A stretch of 64,000 nucleotides of DNA from Oxalobacter paeniformigenes (GCF_027158465.1 NZ_JAMKYL010000001.1:310001-374000), one strand, 5' to 3'; positions 9,979-19,432 are shown, counted from the first letter of the stretch. Numbers and translations are program-made. Notes: a model not told the origin generated them from the letters alone.

Positions 9979-11811
9979 ATGTCTGAAACCAAACGCGCAA
10001 TCCGCAACGTCGCGATTATCGCGCATGTCGACCATGGCAAAACCACGCTGGTCGACCAGTTGTTGCGGCAATCCGGAACGTTCCGTGAAAACCAGGCCGT
10101 CAGTGAACGGGTGATGGATTCCAACGATCTGGAAAAGGAACGCGGGATTACCATTCTCGCCAAAAACTGTGCCGTGGAATATCAGGGTACGCATATCAAT
10201 ATCGTCGATACACCGGGACATGCCGACTTCGGCGGCGAAGTGGAACGGGTGCTGTCGATGGTCGATGGCGTTTTGCTGCTGGTCGATGCCGTGGAAGGAC
10301 CGATGCCCCAGACCCGCTTCGTGACGCGCAAGGCACTGGCGCTCGGTCTGAAACCGATCGTGGTCATCAACAAGATCGACCGTCCGGGCGCACGTCCCGA
10401 CTGGGTCATCAATGCCACGTTCGAGTTGTTCGACAAACTCGGCGCGACGGAAGAACAGCTGGATTTTCCTGTGATTTATGCATCCGGCCTGAACGGTTAT
10501 GCCGGTCTTGATGAAAATATCCGTTCCGGCGACATGCGTCCGCTTTTTGATGCCATTCTGGAATATGTGCCGGTCAGGGATGCCGATCCGGACGGTCCGT
10601 TCCAGATGCAGATTTCCTCGCTGGATTATTCGTCCTATGTCGGCAAAATCGGTATCGGACGGATCAACCGCGGCCGCGTGAAGGGCTTGCAGGATGTCGT
10701 GGTCATGAACGGGCCGGAATCGACGCCGATCCGCGCACGTATCAATCAGGTACTTTCGTTCAAGGGACTGGAACGCAAAGTGATCGACGAAGCCTCCGCA
10801 GGCGATATCGTCCTCATCAACGGTATCGAGGATATCGACATCGGTTCGACGGTTTGCGACCCGGAACATCCCGATGCCTTGCCGATGCTGACGGTTGACG
10901 AACCGACGCTGACGATGAATTTCATGGTCAATACCTCGCCTTTCGCCGGTCGTGAAGGCAAGTTCGTCACCAGCCGCCAGTTGCGCGAACGGCTGGAACG
11001 CGAGCTGAAATCCAATGTGGCCTTGCGGGTCGCGCCGACCGATGACGATACCGTTTTCGAGGTATCCGGGCGCGGTGAATTGCATCTGACCATCCTGATC
11101 GAAAACATGCGCCGTGAAGGCTATGAACTGGCAGTATCCCGTCCGCGTGTAGTCTACAAAATGATCGACGGTGTCAAGCATGAACCGTATGAAGCGCTGA
11201 CGGTCGATGTGGACGAAGCCCATCAGGGGGGTGTCATGGAAGAACTGGGACGCCGCCGCGGGGAATTGCAGGACATGCAGCCCGATTCCAAGGGCAGGGT
11301 GCGTCTGGAATACCGGATTCCGGCGCGTGGCCTGATCGGGTTCCAGAGCGAATTCATGACATTGACGCGCGGAACCGGCATCATGAGCCATGTGTTCGAC
11401 GATTATTATCCGGTGGACCCGAACCGGCCCGATAACGGGGGACGCAGAAACGGCGTGCTGATTTCACAGGAAGATGGCGCTGCGGTTGCCTATGCGCTCT
11501 GGAAACTCCAGGATCGCGGCCGTATGTTCGTCAGCCACAACGATCCCGTTTACGAAGGCATGATCATCGGTATCCACTCGCGAGAAAACGATATCGTCGT
11601 CAATCCGATCAAGGGAAAACAGTTGACCAATATTCGTGCCGCCGGTACCGATGAAGCTGTCCGGCTGGTTCCGCCCATCCAGATGTCGCTGGAATATGCC
11701 GTCGAATTCATCGAGGATGACGAACTGGTTGAAGTCACGCCCAAGAGTATCCGTCTGCGCAAACGGTATCTGACGGATATCGACCGTCGTCGCGCCAATC
11801 GCACGTCGTGA
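9979..11811 (+). CDS. typA: Translational GTPase TypA/BipA
   Basis: 610 residues. TypA (BipA) is an EF-G-like GTPase that acts on ribosomes under stress and in 50S assembly. The G domain has AHVDHGKTTLVDQLL, DTPGHADFGGEV and NKIDRPGA; the C-terminal BipA-specific domain is present to the end. The 95-base gap after truB has an A/T-rich stretch with TAAAAT (9939-9944), so it may have its own promoter, though no good -35 is seen. A strong terminator follows. Confidence 0.96.
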   Translation: MSETKRAIRNVAIIAHVDHGKTTLVDQLLRQSGTFRENQAVSERVMDSNDLEKERGITILAKNCAVEYQGTHINIVDTPGHADFGGEVERVLSMVDGVLLLVDAVEGPMPQTRFVTRKALALGLKPIVVINKIDRPGARPDWVINATFELFDKLGATEEQLDFPVIYASGLNGYAGLDENIRSGDMRPLFDAILEYVPVRDADPDGPFQMQISSLDYSSYVGKIGIGRINRGRVKGLQDVVVMNGPESTPIRARINQVLSFKGLERKVIDEASAGDIVLINGIEDIDIGSTVCDPEHPDALPMLTVDEPTLTMNFMVNTSPFAGREGKFVTSRQLRERLERELKSNVALRVAPTDDDTVFEVSGRGELHLTILIENMRREGYELAVSRPRVVYKMIDGVKHEPYEALTVDVDEAHQGGVMEELGRRRGELQDMQPDSKGRVRLEYRIPARGLIGFQSEFMTLTRGTGIMSHVFDDYYPVDPNRPDNGGRRNGVLISQEDGAAVAYALWKLQDRGRMFVSHNDPVYEGMIIGIHSRENDIVVNPIKGKQLTNIRAAGTDEAVRLVPPIQMSLEYAVEFIEDDELVEVTPKSIRLRKRYLTDIDRRRANRTS

Positions 11812-11827
11812 TGGCGTATCGAACCGG

Positions 11828-11854
11828 AAAAAGGAGCCGCAGGCTCCTTTTTTT
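11828..11854 (+). terminator. Rho-independent terminator of typA
   Basis: Stem AAAAAGGAGCC (11828-11838) pairs with GGCTCC plus a T-run (11842-11854) across the loop GCA. It ends the rimP-to-typA transcription block 17 bases after the typA stop. Confidence 0.9.
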
Positions 11855-12161
11855 GTATATGCCATTTCATGATGCATCAGGATGTGACGAAAAAGGGGAA
11901 ACGAACGCCCGGAAGTCCGGCAAGCGAAAAATATGCGGAAGTTGTATTGGCGCGACAGTACGGACGGTCGGCGTGCAAGTCGATGCGTACAGGTTGCCGT
12001 CGATTGCTCAAGTTCAAAAAACGGTACGATAAAGACGGTTTTTCCTGATTTTCGATTGATTTTATCCATAAACGGCCTGAATATCTCTGTTGACGCCGAA
12101 ATCCGGGTGCATGCACCGGATTTCCCGGCAAATGGCAGGGTGGAGGCGCCGGCTTTTCTTC
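11855..12161. other. Non-coding gap between typA and hupB
   Basis: About 300 bases between the typA terminator and the hupB promoter. Short open frames exist on both strands, but none has a good ribosome site or recognisable protein content. Nothing else is seen. Confidence 0.5.
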
Positions 12162-12190
12162 TTGACACTTTCGTGACGCGCTTGTTTAAT
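12162..12190 (+). promoter_or_regulatory. Predicted sigma-70 promoter of hupB
   Basis: Consensus TTGACA at 12162-12167, a 17-base spacer, then TTTAAT at 12185-12190. The predicted start is about 45-50 bases before the hupB GTG. This is the best -35 match noticed in the window and suits a highly expressed nucleoid protein. Confidence 0.8.
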
Positions 12191-12244
12191 GCAAGCATTC
12201 TTTGTTGTACCGATTAATGACTAATTAAATGTGGGAGTTGTTGC

Positions 12245-12517
12245 GTGAATAAGACTGAACTTATCGAACATATCGCCAAAACGGCTGATATTTCCAAGGC
12301 CGCTGCGGCTCGTTCGCTGGATGCAGTGATGGATGCGATTACGGAAACACTGAAAAACAACGGTAGTGTGACGCTGGTGGGCTTCGGAACGTTCAGTGTC
12401 GGCGAACGTGCCGCCCGTTCTGGTCGCAATCCGCGTACCGGCGAAGAAATAAAGATCAAATCTGCCAGAATTCCTAAATTTAAGGCTGGCAAATTGCTGA
12501 AAGATGCGGTAAACTAA
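12245..12517 (+). CDS. hupB: DNA-binding protein HU-beta
   Basis: 90 residues, the standard HU length. HU is a small dimeric nucleoid protein that bends DNA without strict sequence preference. The signature GFGTFSVGERAARSGRNP in the beta-arm and the N-terminal MNKTELIEHIA are diagnostic. The start is GTG. The order hupB, tRNA-Val, tRNA-Asp, ppiD is common in betaproteobacteria. Confidence 0.96.
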   Translation: MNKTELIEHIAKTADISKAAAARSLDAVMDAITETLKNNGSVTLVGFGTFSVGERAARSGRNPRTGEEIKIKSARIPKFKAGKLLKDAVN

Positions 12518-12580
12518 TGCTTCTTTCGACAGCGCGAAAAAACGTTGTGAAATTCCGGAAAAAAGAAGTTGAAAATTTTT

Positions 12581-12610
12581 CTGGCAATTTTGAAAAAAGC
12601 AGTTTATAAT
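12581..12610 (+). promoter_or_regulatory. Predicted promoter of the tRNA-Val/tRNA-Asp unit
   Basis: CTGGCA (12581-12586), an 18-base spacer and a perfect TATAAT (12605-12610), about 55 bases before the first tRNA. A GCG follows the -10, which would fit a stringently controlled stable-RNA promoter, but that is inference. Confidence 0.65.
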
Positions 12611-12665
12611 AGCGTTCTTTCGCGACATGATGAATGTCGAGTTTGACTGGCTAGGTGATGAATAT

Positions 12666-12741
12666 GGGTGCTTAGCTCAGTTGGTAGAGCGGCGCCCTTA
12701 CAAGGCGTAGGTCGGGAGTTCGAGGCTCTCAGCACCCACCA
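12666..12741 (+). tRNA. tRNA-Val (anticodon TAC)
   Basis: 76 nt including an encoded CCA (12739-12741). The acceptor stem GGGTGCT pairs with AGCACCC. The D arm GCTC..GAGC, the anticodon loop CTTACAA (anticodon TAC) and the T arm GGGAG-TTCGAGG-CTCTC are all formed. Confidence 0.96.
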
Positions 12742-12764
12742 AACAGTCAAACGAAAAAGTTTTA

Positions 12765-12841
12765 GGAGTGGTAGTTCAGTTGGTTAGAATATCGGCCTGT
12801 CACGCCGGGGGTCGCGGGTTCGAGTCCCGTCCACTCCGCCA
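12765..12841 (+). tRNA. tRNA-Asp (anticodon GTC)
   Basis: 77 nt including an encoded CCA (12839-12841). The acceptor stem GGAGTGG pairs with CCACTCC and the discriminator base is G, as in tRNA-Asp. The anticodon loop is CTGTCAC with anticodon GTC. It lies 23 bases after tRNA-Val, so the two are cotranscribed. Confidence 0.96.
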
Positions 12842-12848
12842 CAAACCG

Positions 12849-12878
12849 AAGGCGAACATTATGTTCGCCTTTTTTTTT
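12849..12878 (+). terminator. Terminator after the tRNA pair
   Basis: Stem AAGGCGAACA (12849-12858), loop TTA, TGTTCGCCTT (12862-12871), then a run of T. It separates the tRNA unit from ppiD. Confidence 0.9.
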
Positions 12879-12916
12879 ATTGATTTGCAATCATTTCCGG
12901 ATGGGCAGAGGCTGCC

Positions 12917-14860
12917 ATGCTCGAATTTATACGCAATCACAAACGTCTGACCCAGATCATTCTTCTGGTTTTCATCATTCCTTCCTTTATTTTCGTCGGC
13001 GTCGAAGGCTACAAGCGTCTGGGTGACGGCGACGCGGTCGCCAAGGTTGCAGGCAAGTCCATTACGCAGCAGGAATGGGACAATGCACAGCGCGAACAGG
13101 CCGAACGGCTTCGCCAGCGTGCCGCGATGCAGGGCCAGCCTTTCGATTCCAAATGGATCGAATCGCCGCGCTTCAAATGGACGGTTCTGCAGAACATGAT
13201 TACCAAAAGAGTGCTTGTCGCGACGCTTGCCAAGGAAAACCTGACGGTTCCCGAACAGGTCGTCCTGCAGAAAATCCGTGAAATTCCGGGCCTGATCGGC
13301 CCTGACGGCAAGCTCAATGAAGCACGCTACAAGGAAGCGCTGGCAGCCCAGGGCCTGACGCCGGAAGGACATTTCGCCCTGATGGGACAGGATATGGCCA
13401 TGCAGCAGATCGCCGCACCGGTGGAATTTTCCTCGTTCGAACCCAAAGCCGTGATTTCGCGTGTCTGGAATCTGTTCGAGCAGGAACGCGAAGTGCAGCG
13501 TCTGGTATTCGATGCTGCCGCTTACCGAGGCAAGGTCAAGGTGACCGATGAAGACCTGAACGCTTTTTACAAGGCACATGAAGCGCAGTTCACGATTCCC
13601 GAACATGCCGACGTGGAACTGGTCGTGCTGGATATGCCGACCGTCGCCAAAAGCGTGACGATCAGCGATGCCGATTTGCAAAGCTACTATACCCAGAACA
13701 AGGAACGTTTTTCGATTCCTGAAGAAAGACGCGCCCAGCATATTCTGATCGCTGCCGCCAAGAACGCGCCGGAATCCGAAAAGGAAGAAGCACGAAAGAA
13801 GGCGGAAGGGATTCTGGCCCAGTTGAAAGCCGATCCGTCGCGTTTCGCCGAGCTGGCCAAGGCCAATTCGGATGATCCGGGTTCGGCAGGCAAGGGAGGC
13901 GATCTCGGATACTTTACGCGCGGCAAGATGGTCAAGCCGTTCAACGATGCTGTTTTCGGCATGAAAAAGGGCGATATCAGCGATCTGGTCGAAACCGATT
14001 TCGGTTATCACATCATTGTGGTGACCGATATCAAGCCGGCAGTCGCCAAACCGCTGGCACAGGTGAAAGACAGCGTGATGCAGGAACTGAAACGCCAGCA
14101 GACCAACCGCAAGTTCGCGGAAATGTCGGAAACGTTCTCCAATATGGTTTACGAAAAACCGGACAGCCTCAAGCCGGTGGCCGATGCGCTGAAACTGACG
14201 ATCCATTCTTTCCAGAATCTGGCACGTGATCCGGCGGTGGCGGCACGGCAAAATCCGCTGTTGTCCAATCCGAAACTTCTTCAGGCGGTTTTTTCCGACG
14301 ACGCGATCAAGGGCAAGCACAATACCGAAGCCATTGAAGTCGCACCGCAGGTTTTCGTATCGGCTCGTATCGTCAAGCACTATCCGGCCGAACTGATGCC
14401 GTTTGAAAAAGTCAGACAGGCCGTGACGGCACAGGTCACGAGCGAAAAGGCGATGGAAATGGCCAAAGCCGCCGGGGAAGCCGAGCTGGCACGCCTGAAA
14501 GAAGGCGGTGCGCCGTCCGGATTCTCGCAGGGTATCATGGTATCGCGCCAGAAGATTTCCATGGCAGGACGTGCCGATATGGCACCGATCATGAAGGCGG
14601 ATGTGTCGAAACTGCCGGCCTATACCGGTGTGGCGATCGCGCCGAACGGTTATGTGATCTACCGTATCACGAAGGTGGTCACGCCGCAGAAGGCGGACAA
14701 GAATCTGCGTGAAATGATGGGGCGCCAGATGACGAATGTCATGGCACAGCAGGAACTGGGCGCTTATCTCGAATACCTGAAAGAACAGGCCGATGTCGAA
14801 ATTCTGGTCAAGAATCCGGAAGACGAACCGGCCGAAGCGGTACCGGGCAATGCCGGTTGA
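12917..14860 (+). CDS. ppiD: Peptidyl-prolyl cis-trans isomerase D (periplasmic chaperone)
   Basis: 647 residues. PpiD is an inner-membrane-anchored periplasmic folding factor that works near the Sec translocon. One N-terminal membrane helix (about 13-30, ILLVFIIPSFIFVGVEG) is followed by a SurA-N-like chaperone domain, a parvulin domain (about 265-370, with RAQHILIAA, GGDLGYFTRG and GYHIIVVTDI) and a C-terminal chaperone half. Length and topology match the family. It follows the tRNA terminator by about 40 bases and is followed by a thioesterase gene 19 bases on. Confidence 0.94.
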   Translation: MLEFIRNHKRLTQIILLVFIIPSFIFVGVEGYKRLGDGDAVAKVAGKSITQQEWDNAQREQAERLRQRAAMQGQPFDSKWIESPRFKWTVLQNMITKRVLVATLAKENLTVPEQVVLQKIREIPGLIGPDGKLNEARYKEALAAQGLTPEGHFALMGQDMAMQQIAAPVEFSSFEPKAVISRVWNLFEQEREVQRLVFDAAAYRGKVKVTDEDLNAFYKAHEAQFTIPEHADVELVVLDMPTVAKSVTISDADLQSYYTQNKERFSIPEERRAQHILIAAAKNAPESEKEEARKKAEGILAQLKADPSRFAELAKANSDDPGSAGKGGDLGYFTRGKMVKPFNDAVFGMKKGDISDLVETDFGYHIIVVTDIKPAVAKPLAQVKDSVMQELKRQQTNRKFAEMSETFSNMVYEKPDSLKPVADALKLTIHSFQNLARDPAVAARQNPLLSNPKLLQAVFSDDAIKGKHNTEAIEVAPQVFVSARIVKHYPAELMPFEKVRQAVTAQVTSEKAMEMAKAAGEAELARLKEGGAPSGFSQGIMVSRQKISMAGRADMAPIMKADVSKLPAYTGVAIAPNGYVIYRITKVVTPQKADKNLREMMGRQMTNVMAQQELGAYLEYLKEQADVEILVKNPEDEPAEAVPGNAG

Positions 14861-14879
14861 ACCATGAAGGGATTGCGAC

Positions 14880-15344
14880 ATGGCACAGCAGATCAGTGAC
14901 AATCCGTATCTCAAAGATCTGGGACTGGAATTGCTCAGCATGGAAAACGGAACGGCGGAAGTCGGCATCCGTTTGCGTGAAGAGCATATGAACAGCTGGC
15001 AGGTGATGCATGGCGGCATCATCATGACGCTTCTGGATGCCTGCATGGCGCGCGCTGCCCGTTCGCTGGTTCCGGAACTGACGTCGGCGGCCACGGTGGA
15101 AATGAAGACGAGTTTTTTCCAGCCGGGTGGCAAGATCAGCCAGCATATCATCGCCCGTGGACGAGTGCTGCACCGTTCGACGACCATGTATTATTGCGAG
15201 GGCGAGATATGGAACGGCGATGCGCTGATCGCCAAGTCGATGGGGACTTTCAAGGTATTTCGTCGCAACGATATCGCACGTCGTCTGAAAATGACGTCCT
15301 CGAAGCATCTTCAGGTCGATTCCGCGGATAAAAAGATGTCGTGA
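14880..15344 (+). CDS. PaaI-family hotdog-fold thioesterase
   Basis: 154 residues of the PaaI/YdiI-like hotdog family, whose members hydrolyse acyl-CoA thioesters. The active-site region WQVMHGGIIMTLLDACMARA shows the HGG turn and the following acidic residue. The substrate cannot be told from sequence. It probably shares a transcript with ppiD (19-base gap) and ends at a strong hairpin. Confidence 0.85.
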   Translation: MAQQISDNPYLKDLGLELLSMENGTAEVGIRLREEHMNSWQVMHGGIIMTLLDACMARAARSLVPELTSAATVEMKTSFFQPGGKISQHIIARGRVLHRSTTMYYCEGEIWNGDALIAKSMGTFKVFRRNDIARRLKMTSSKHLQVDSADKKMS

Positions 15345-15362
15345 GCCGGTGGCGGGACAAAG

Positions 15363-15392
15363 AAAAGGCATGTCGCACGACATGCCTTTTTT
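15363..15392. terminator. Bidirectional terminator between convergent genes
   Basis: A 13-bp stem AAAAGGCATGTCG / CGACATGCCTTTT with a very short loop, followed by T on the plus strand and by a T-rich stretch on the minus strand. It serves the thioesterase (+) and the membrane protein (-). Confidence 0.85.
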
Positions 15393-15399
15393 GTATCGG

Positions 15400-15777
15400 T
15401 TAGTGATCCGGAAATGGCATGGGAAGGTGTTTGTCGAGCGTTGTGAAACCGGCAATCAGGCGGTATGCATACCATCCCCAGGCCAGTATCCAGACGATCA
15501 GGGCGCCGGGGATACCGATGAATGTGATGTACAGAACGGAGCCGATGCAACCCCATACGAAATACCACCAGAATGACCGGATTTGCCAGGTATGGTGGGA
15601 ATAGACGAAGGTATGCGCCGCTTTCGGTCGTGCCAGATAGTTCAGGACAAGGGGGACGAAAGAGAGTATGCCCAGCGTCAGCAGAAAGCAGACGGCATGG
15701 AAGAGATACAGCCACCATGCGGTAGTTTGCAGGGTGTGAATGTTACGGGTATCCGCTGTCAGTGTGTCCGGTATCAT
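15400..15777 (-). CDS. Small integral membrane protein, DUF4870-like
   Basis: 125 residues from MIPDTLTADTRNIHTLQ. AGAAAGGA lies 6 bases before this ATG, whereas the longer frame up to 15846 has no ribosome site. Three predicted membrane helices (about 20-45, 65-85 and 88-110) surround the conserved-looking segment SHHTWQIRSFWW. Proteins of this type are annotated as DUF4870 or unnamed membrane proteins; the function is unknown. Monocistronic and convergent with the thioesterase. Confidence 0.7.
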   Translation of the reverse strand: MIPDTLTADTRNIHTLQTTAWWLYLFHAVCFLLTLGILSFVPLVLNYLARPKAAHTFVYSHHTWQIRSFWWYFVWGCIGSVLYITFIGIPGALIVWILAWGWYAYRLIAGFTTLDKHLPMPFPDH

Positions 15778-16001
15778 CTTGTTCCTTTCTATTTTGTCAG
15801 TCGGGTGGGACAAGGCGGATGATGGCATGCCGTCCGGTTTGGGCATGCGATGTATTTCGCCCTGGTATCGACGTTATGTCACCAGCGGTTTTTTCCCTTG
15901 AGACGACGCAAAAAAAGTGCGATCGGTATGCATTTTGCAGGGATCGTTCGGCATGGCATCGTTTTGGATGCGTATCGAACCTGGAGATGGCCGGAATACG
16001 G

Positions 16002-16853
16002 TCAGGGGGTTTCGTTTGCGATACCGCATGTGGATGCGGTGGGCTGTTTTTCGCCGGTTTTCTGGTTGGCCGTGACGGTCTGGAAAAGACGTCCCGGATT
16101 TTTGCGGAAAGCAGGGCCGATCAGGTGCATGCCTTGTACCCGTTTGATGGCGCCGATGAGATAGACCGCACCGAGGTAGGGCCACCAGCGGTTTCCTGTT
16201 TTTTCCATGAAAGCAAAGCGTCTGAGCCAGCGACGGGTGAGGCAGGGTGGGCGGTAACATCCGAAATAGCCGCGGCTGATTTCGAAGTTCAGGAGCTTGA
16301 GCCAGTCTTTCAGACGCGACAGACTGAGAAATTCGGCGTATTCGGGCAGGAAATGGTTGCCGGAAAAGCGGCTGAAACGCTGGCGGATCCCCCAGAGACT
16401 GGTCGGGTTGAATCCGCTGATGATGACTTGTCCCTCAGGAATCAGCACCCGGTTGACCTCGCGCAGGATCTGGTGGGGGGACTGTGCGAATTCAAAGGCG
16501 TGCGGCAAAACGATCAGGTCGATCGATTCGGTCGCAAAAGGCAGTTCGTCGATATCGTGTACCAGCGAGATGGGCACCGAATGACCGTTTGTTTCGGCCG
16601 TATGGCCTGTTTCGATCATTTGTTTCACTTCGGACTCAGGCATGAACGGATTGGTGTACCAGCGGTTGACCATCCGGTTTTCTTTCAGGGCATTGATTTC
16701 GGAAAAACCGATTTGCAGGGCATTGAATCCGAAAATGTCGGCAGAAAGCGTCTGGAACAGGGTTTCTTCCCAGTTGAGGATATATTGCCCTACCGGCGTC
16801 ATCAGCCAGTCGTGCATGGTCTGGATTTTCATTTTGGTACGGGATTTTTTCAT
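16002..16853 (-). CDS. Class I SAM-dependent methyltransferase (type 11-like)
   Basis: 283 residues. The core shows a SAM-binding fold of the methyltransferase-11 type: LPFATESIDLIVLPHAFEF is the motif II region and REVNRVLIPEGQVIISGFNP the motif III region. The glycine-rich motif I is degenerate. In many betaproteobacteria a homologue lies beside gloB and rnhA, and both of those genes are 4-6 kb away here, so the neighbourhood has been broken up. The substrate is unknown. The start at 16853 (MKKSRTKMKIQ) is a choice; 16832 is possible, and neither has a clear ribosome site. Confidence 0.78.
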   Translation of the reverse strand: MKKSRTKMKIQTMHDWLMTPVGQYILNWEETLFQTLSADIFGFNALQIGFSEINALKENRMVNRWYTNPFMPESEVKQMIETGHTAETNGHSVPISLVHDIDELPFATESIDLIVLPHAFEFAQSPHQILREVNRVLIPEGQVIISGFNPTSLWGIRQRFSRFSGNHFLPEYAEFLSLSRLKDWLKLLNFEISRGYFGCYRPPCLTRRWLRRFAFMEKTGNRWWPYLGAVYLIGAIKRVQGMHLIGPAFRKNPGRLFQTVTANQKTGEKQPTASTCGIANETP

Positions 16854-17182
16854 GCCGGTTCTGCCGCAAGGCCACGATTTCGGAAAAAACCTGTCTCGGG
16901 TGAAAATGATGGACGGTAAAAAGGGCTGGAAAAAGACCGGGGCGACCCCCTGAAACAGATTCATTGTACTGGTTCATGCCGATGAAAACCATTGTCTTTT
17001 GCAATAATCGTGCATAAAAAAACAGTTTGCCGCTGTGGTTCTTGACGCATGCCGGATTGACGGCAAATTATTTTTTGCCACCGGACATTTATAAGGTATC
17101 CTGTCATCGAAAGGTTCAGTCGGATTGCCGTAAATTCGCTGCCGTTTGGTTCTTGTCTTTGACAGAAAAAAGGAGAAAGAAG
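16854..17182. other. Divergent intergenic region, methyltransferase / CBS protein
   Basis: 329 bases that must hold the promoters of both divergent genes. TTGACG occurs at 17042-17047 and 17057-17062, with A/T-rich sequence after it, but no pair with good spacing stands out. No RNA gene or repeat is recognised. Confidence 0.4.
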
Positions 17183-17635
17183 ATGCAGATTGGACATATT
17201 TGTTCGAACAACGTCGTGACATGCAGCTCGAATACGACTGTGCTGGAAGCGGCGCAGCTGATGCGGCGAAACCATGTCGGAACACTGATCGTGATCGAGG
17301 AAATCAACGGCATGATGGTGCCGCAGGGTATCGTAACGGATCGTGATATCGTCGTCGTGGTGCTGGCGGAAGGACTGGATCCGAAAAGCATCAAGGTCAT
17401 CGATATCATGAAAGTCGAACTGATGACGGCTGTCGAGACGGAAGATGTGTTCGAGACGGTCGAACGGATGCGCTTCAAGGGTGTTCGCCGTATTCCCATC
17501 GTGGACAAGATGGGCGGACTGGTCGGTATCGTCAGCGTCGACGATATCTGGAAATTCCTGTCCAAGGAAATCAGCGAACTGGCCGATGTGACGACACGCC
17601 AGCAGACGCGCGAAAAGGTCGCGCGCCGGCGTTGA
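17183..17635 (+). CDS. CBS-domain pair protein
   Basis: 150 residues from MQIGHICSNNVVTCSSN, with a strong AAAGGAGAAAGA site before the ATG. Two CBS domains (about 8-65 and 75-135) form a Bateman module, which usually binds adenine nucleotides; GVRRIPIVDKMGGLVGIVSVDDI is typical of the second. There is no partner catalytic domain, so it probably acts as a free regulator. It stands alone and ends in a perfect hairpin. Confidence 0.85.
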   Translation: MQIGHICSNNVVTCSSNTTVLEAAQLMRRNHVGTLIVIEEINGMMVPQGIVTDRDIVVVVLAEGLDPKSIKVIDIMKVELMTAVETEDVFETVERMRFKGVRRIPIVDKMGGLVGIVSVDDIWKFLSKEISELADVTTRQQTREKVARRR

Positions 17636-17655
17636 CGGGTGGTTTTGTCATGACG

Positions 17656-17686
17656 GAAGGCTGCACATGTGCAGCCTTCTTTTTTG
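17656..17686 (+). terminator. Terminator of the CBS gene
   Basis: Perfect 24-base palindrome (17656-17679, arms GAAGGCTGCACA / TGTGCAGCCTTC) followed by T residues. It lies only a few bases from the end of the opposing GGDEF-EAL gene. Confidence 0.88.
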
Positions 17687-17689
17687 CCG

Positions 17690-19432
17690 TTACGACAGGA
17701 CGGAATGGTGGTTTTGCAGGAAAATTTCCAGTTTTTCGGGGGGCAGCGGCGGGCTGCACAGATAGCCCTGTATCTGGTCGCATTCCCATGCCTTGAGGAT
17801 ATCGAGCTGCTCGCGTGTCGATACACCTTCGGCGATGACGGCCATGTTCAGGGAGTGCGCCATGCCGATGGTCGATTTCACGATGGATTGCATGCCGTCG
17901 CTTTCAGTCAGGCCGTCGATGAATGACGCGTCGATTTTCAGCAGATCGATCGGCAGGGAAGAAAGGTAGCGCAGGGACGAATAGCCGCTTCCGAAATCGT
18001 CGATGGAAATGGTGATGCCCATTTTCCGGATGCTAGCGAGGCTGGTGCGGACTGCATGCATGTTTTCGATCAGGCAGCTTTCCGTGATTTCCAGTTCCAG
18101 CATACCGGGCCGCAGTCCAGTTTCCTTCAGCATGTTTTTAAGCGATTCCGGCAGACGGCCGGTACAAAGCTCGCAAGTGGAGACATTGACGGCGACAGGC
18201 CATACCATGCCGGGACGGTTGCGCCATTGGGCCAGCTGGCGGGTCAGATTGTGGCGCACGATATGGCCGATTTTGCCGATCAGTCCGATTTCTTCCGCGA
18301 ACGGAATGAAGGTATCGGGCGAGAGCAAACCTTTTTCGGGATGTCGCCACCGGATGAGTGCTTCCAGACCGGCGATTTCTCCGGTTTTCAGCGACAGTCT
18401 GGGCTGGTAAAACAGGACGAATTCGTTTTTTTCCAGTGCGCGGCGCAATTCCGATTCCAGTTTCAGTTTGACGGGGGGCGCGATGTGCATGCCGGGATGG
18501 AAAAAACGGATATTGCCGGTAGGTTTTTTGCGGGCTTCGGCCAGCGCGATGTCGGCGTAACGCAAGAGAGTTCGGCTGTCGGAGGCGTCGCGCGGGCAGA
18601 GGCTCGCGCCGATGGAAACCGTTACGGAAAACGCATGTCCTGCCAGCGTCATGGGTTCGGTGACGGTTTGCATCAGGCGGGAAGCGATGGCTGCCGTATC
18701 GGCAGGTGTGCCGATATTTTCGAGTACGACAATGAATTCGTCTCCGCCGGCACGGATGACGGTATCGCCTTCATGAACGGCATGAACCAGCCGGCGTGCG
18801 ATTTGGCGCAACAGGGCGTCGCCTGCATCGTAACCGAGGCTTTCGTTGACGATACGGAAACGGTTGATGTTGAGTTCGAGCAGGGCAAGCATTTTGCCGT
18901 TTTTTCGTGAACGTGCGATTGCTTCGGGCAGAAAACTGTCGAGATAGTTGCGTGTCGGCAGGGACGTGAGCGGATCCGACAGGGACAGATGCATGATGGA
19001 TTCCTGTTTGCAGTCGGACGGTGCCGGGCGCGATACCAGAAGTGCGAAATCCGGTTGGCCGTTTTCATCGAGCATAAGCTGGACGAGATTGTCGGTCGCA
19101 ATGTAATGACCGTTTTTGCAACGGAAACGGATGGGAACCTCGAACTTGCGCATGGTATGCCAGAGATCTTTCCAGGTGTGCCGGCTGTGGAAATGCGTGT
19201 CCGGATGGATCAGCTCGTGCAGCGAGGCAGGGAAGGCGGCTGGCGTATAGCCCAGCATGCCGGCGAAACGGGCATTGGCGAAACGGATGGTTTCATCGTC
19301 GCCGATTTGCAGGACGCCGACTGGCAGCTCATCCAGCAGTAAGCGGCAGGACGCTTCGCGTATGGTATGACAGTGCGGGTTTGCCGCGGCATGATGCGTT
19401 GGCGTATCGGTTGTGGTCGTGTAATGGGACAT
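17690..19432 (-). CDS. PAS-GGDEF-EAL cyclic-di-GMP protein
   Basis: 580 residues from MSHYTTTTDTPTH. Domain order: PAS sensor (about 30-130), GGDEF (about 145-305) and EAL (about 320-570). The diguanylate cyclase signature AGGDEF is intact, and so are the phosphodiesterase residues (GLEALIRW, EITES, IDDFGSGYSSL, KIDASFI, AEGV), so both activities are possible. No signal peptide or membrane helix is seen, so it is probably cytosolic. The frame is open to 19681, but that extension does not look like the family. A His/Thr-rich N-terminus precedes the PAS domain. Confidence 0.9.
   Translation of the reverse strand: MSHYTTTTDTPTHHAAANPHCHTIREASCRLLLDELPVGVLQIGDDETIRFANARFAGMLGYTPAAFPASLHELIHPDTHFHSRHTWKDLWHTMRKFEVPIRFRCKNGHYIATDNLVQLMLDENGQPDFALLVSRPAPSDCKQESIMHLSLSDPLTSLPTRNYLDSFLPEAIARSRKNGKMLALLELNINRFRIVNESLGYDAGDALLRQIARRLVHAVHEGDTVIRAGGDEFIVVLENIGTPADTAAIASRLMQTVTEPMTLAGHAFSVTVSIGASLCPRDASDSRTLLRYADIALAEARKKPTGNIRFFHPGMHIAPPVKLKLESELRRALEKNEFVLFYQPRLSLKTGEIAGLEALIRWRHPEKGLLSPDTFIPFAEEIGLIGKIGHIVRHNLTRQLAQWRNRPGMVWPVAVNVSTCELCTGRLPESLKNMLKETGLRPGMLELEITESCLIENMHAVRTSLASIRKMGITISIDDFGSGYSSLRYLSSLPIDLLKIDASFIDGLTESDGMQSIVKSTIGMAHSLNMAVIAEGVSTREQLDILKAWECDQIQGYLCSPPLPPEKLEIFLQNHHSVLS

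Noticed and set aside
12768..12950. Open frame beginning MVVQLVRISACHAGG
   Set aside because: It is the translation of tRNA-Asp, a well-known spurious protein found at this tRNA in many annotations.
12800..15187. 795-codon open frame on the minus strand
   Set aside because: It is the shadow of ppiD; its end SGRDSNPRPPA is the reverse translation of the tRNA.
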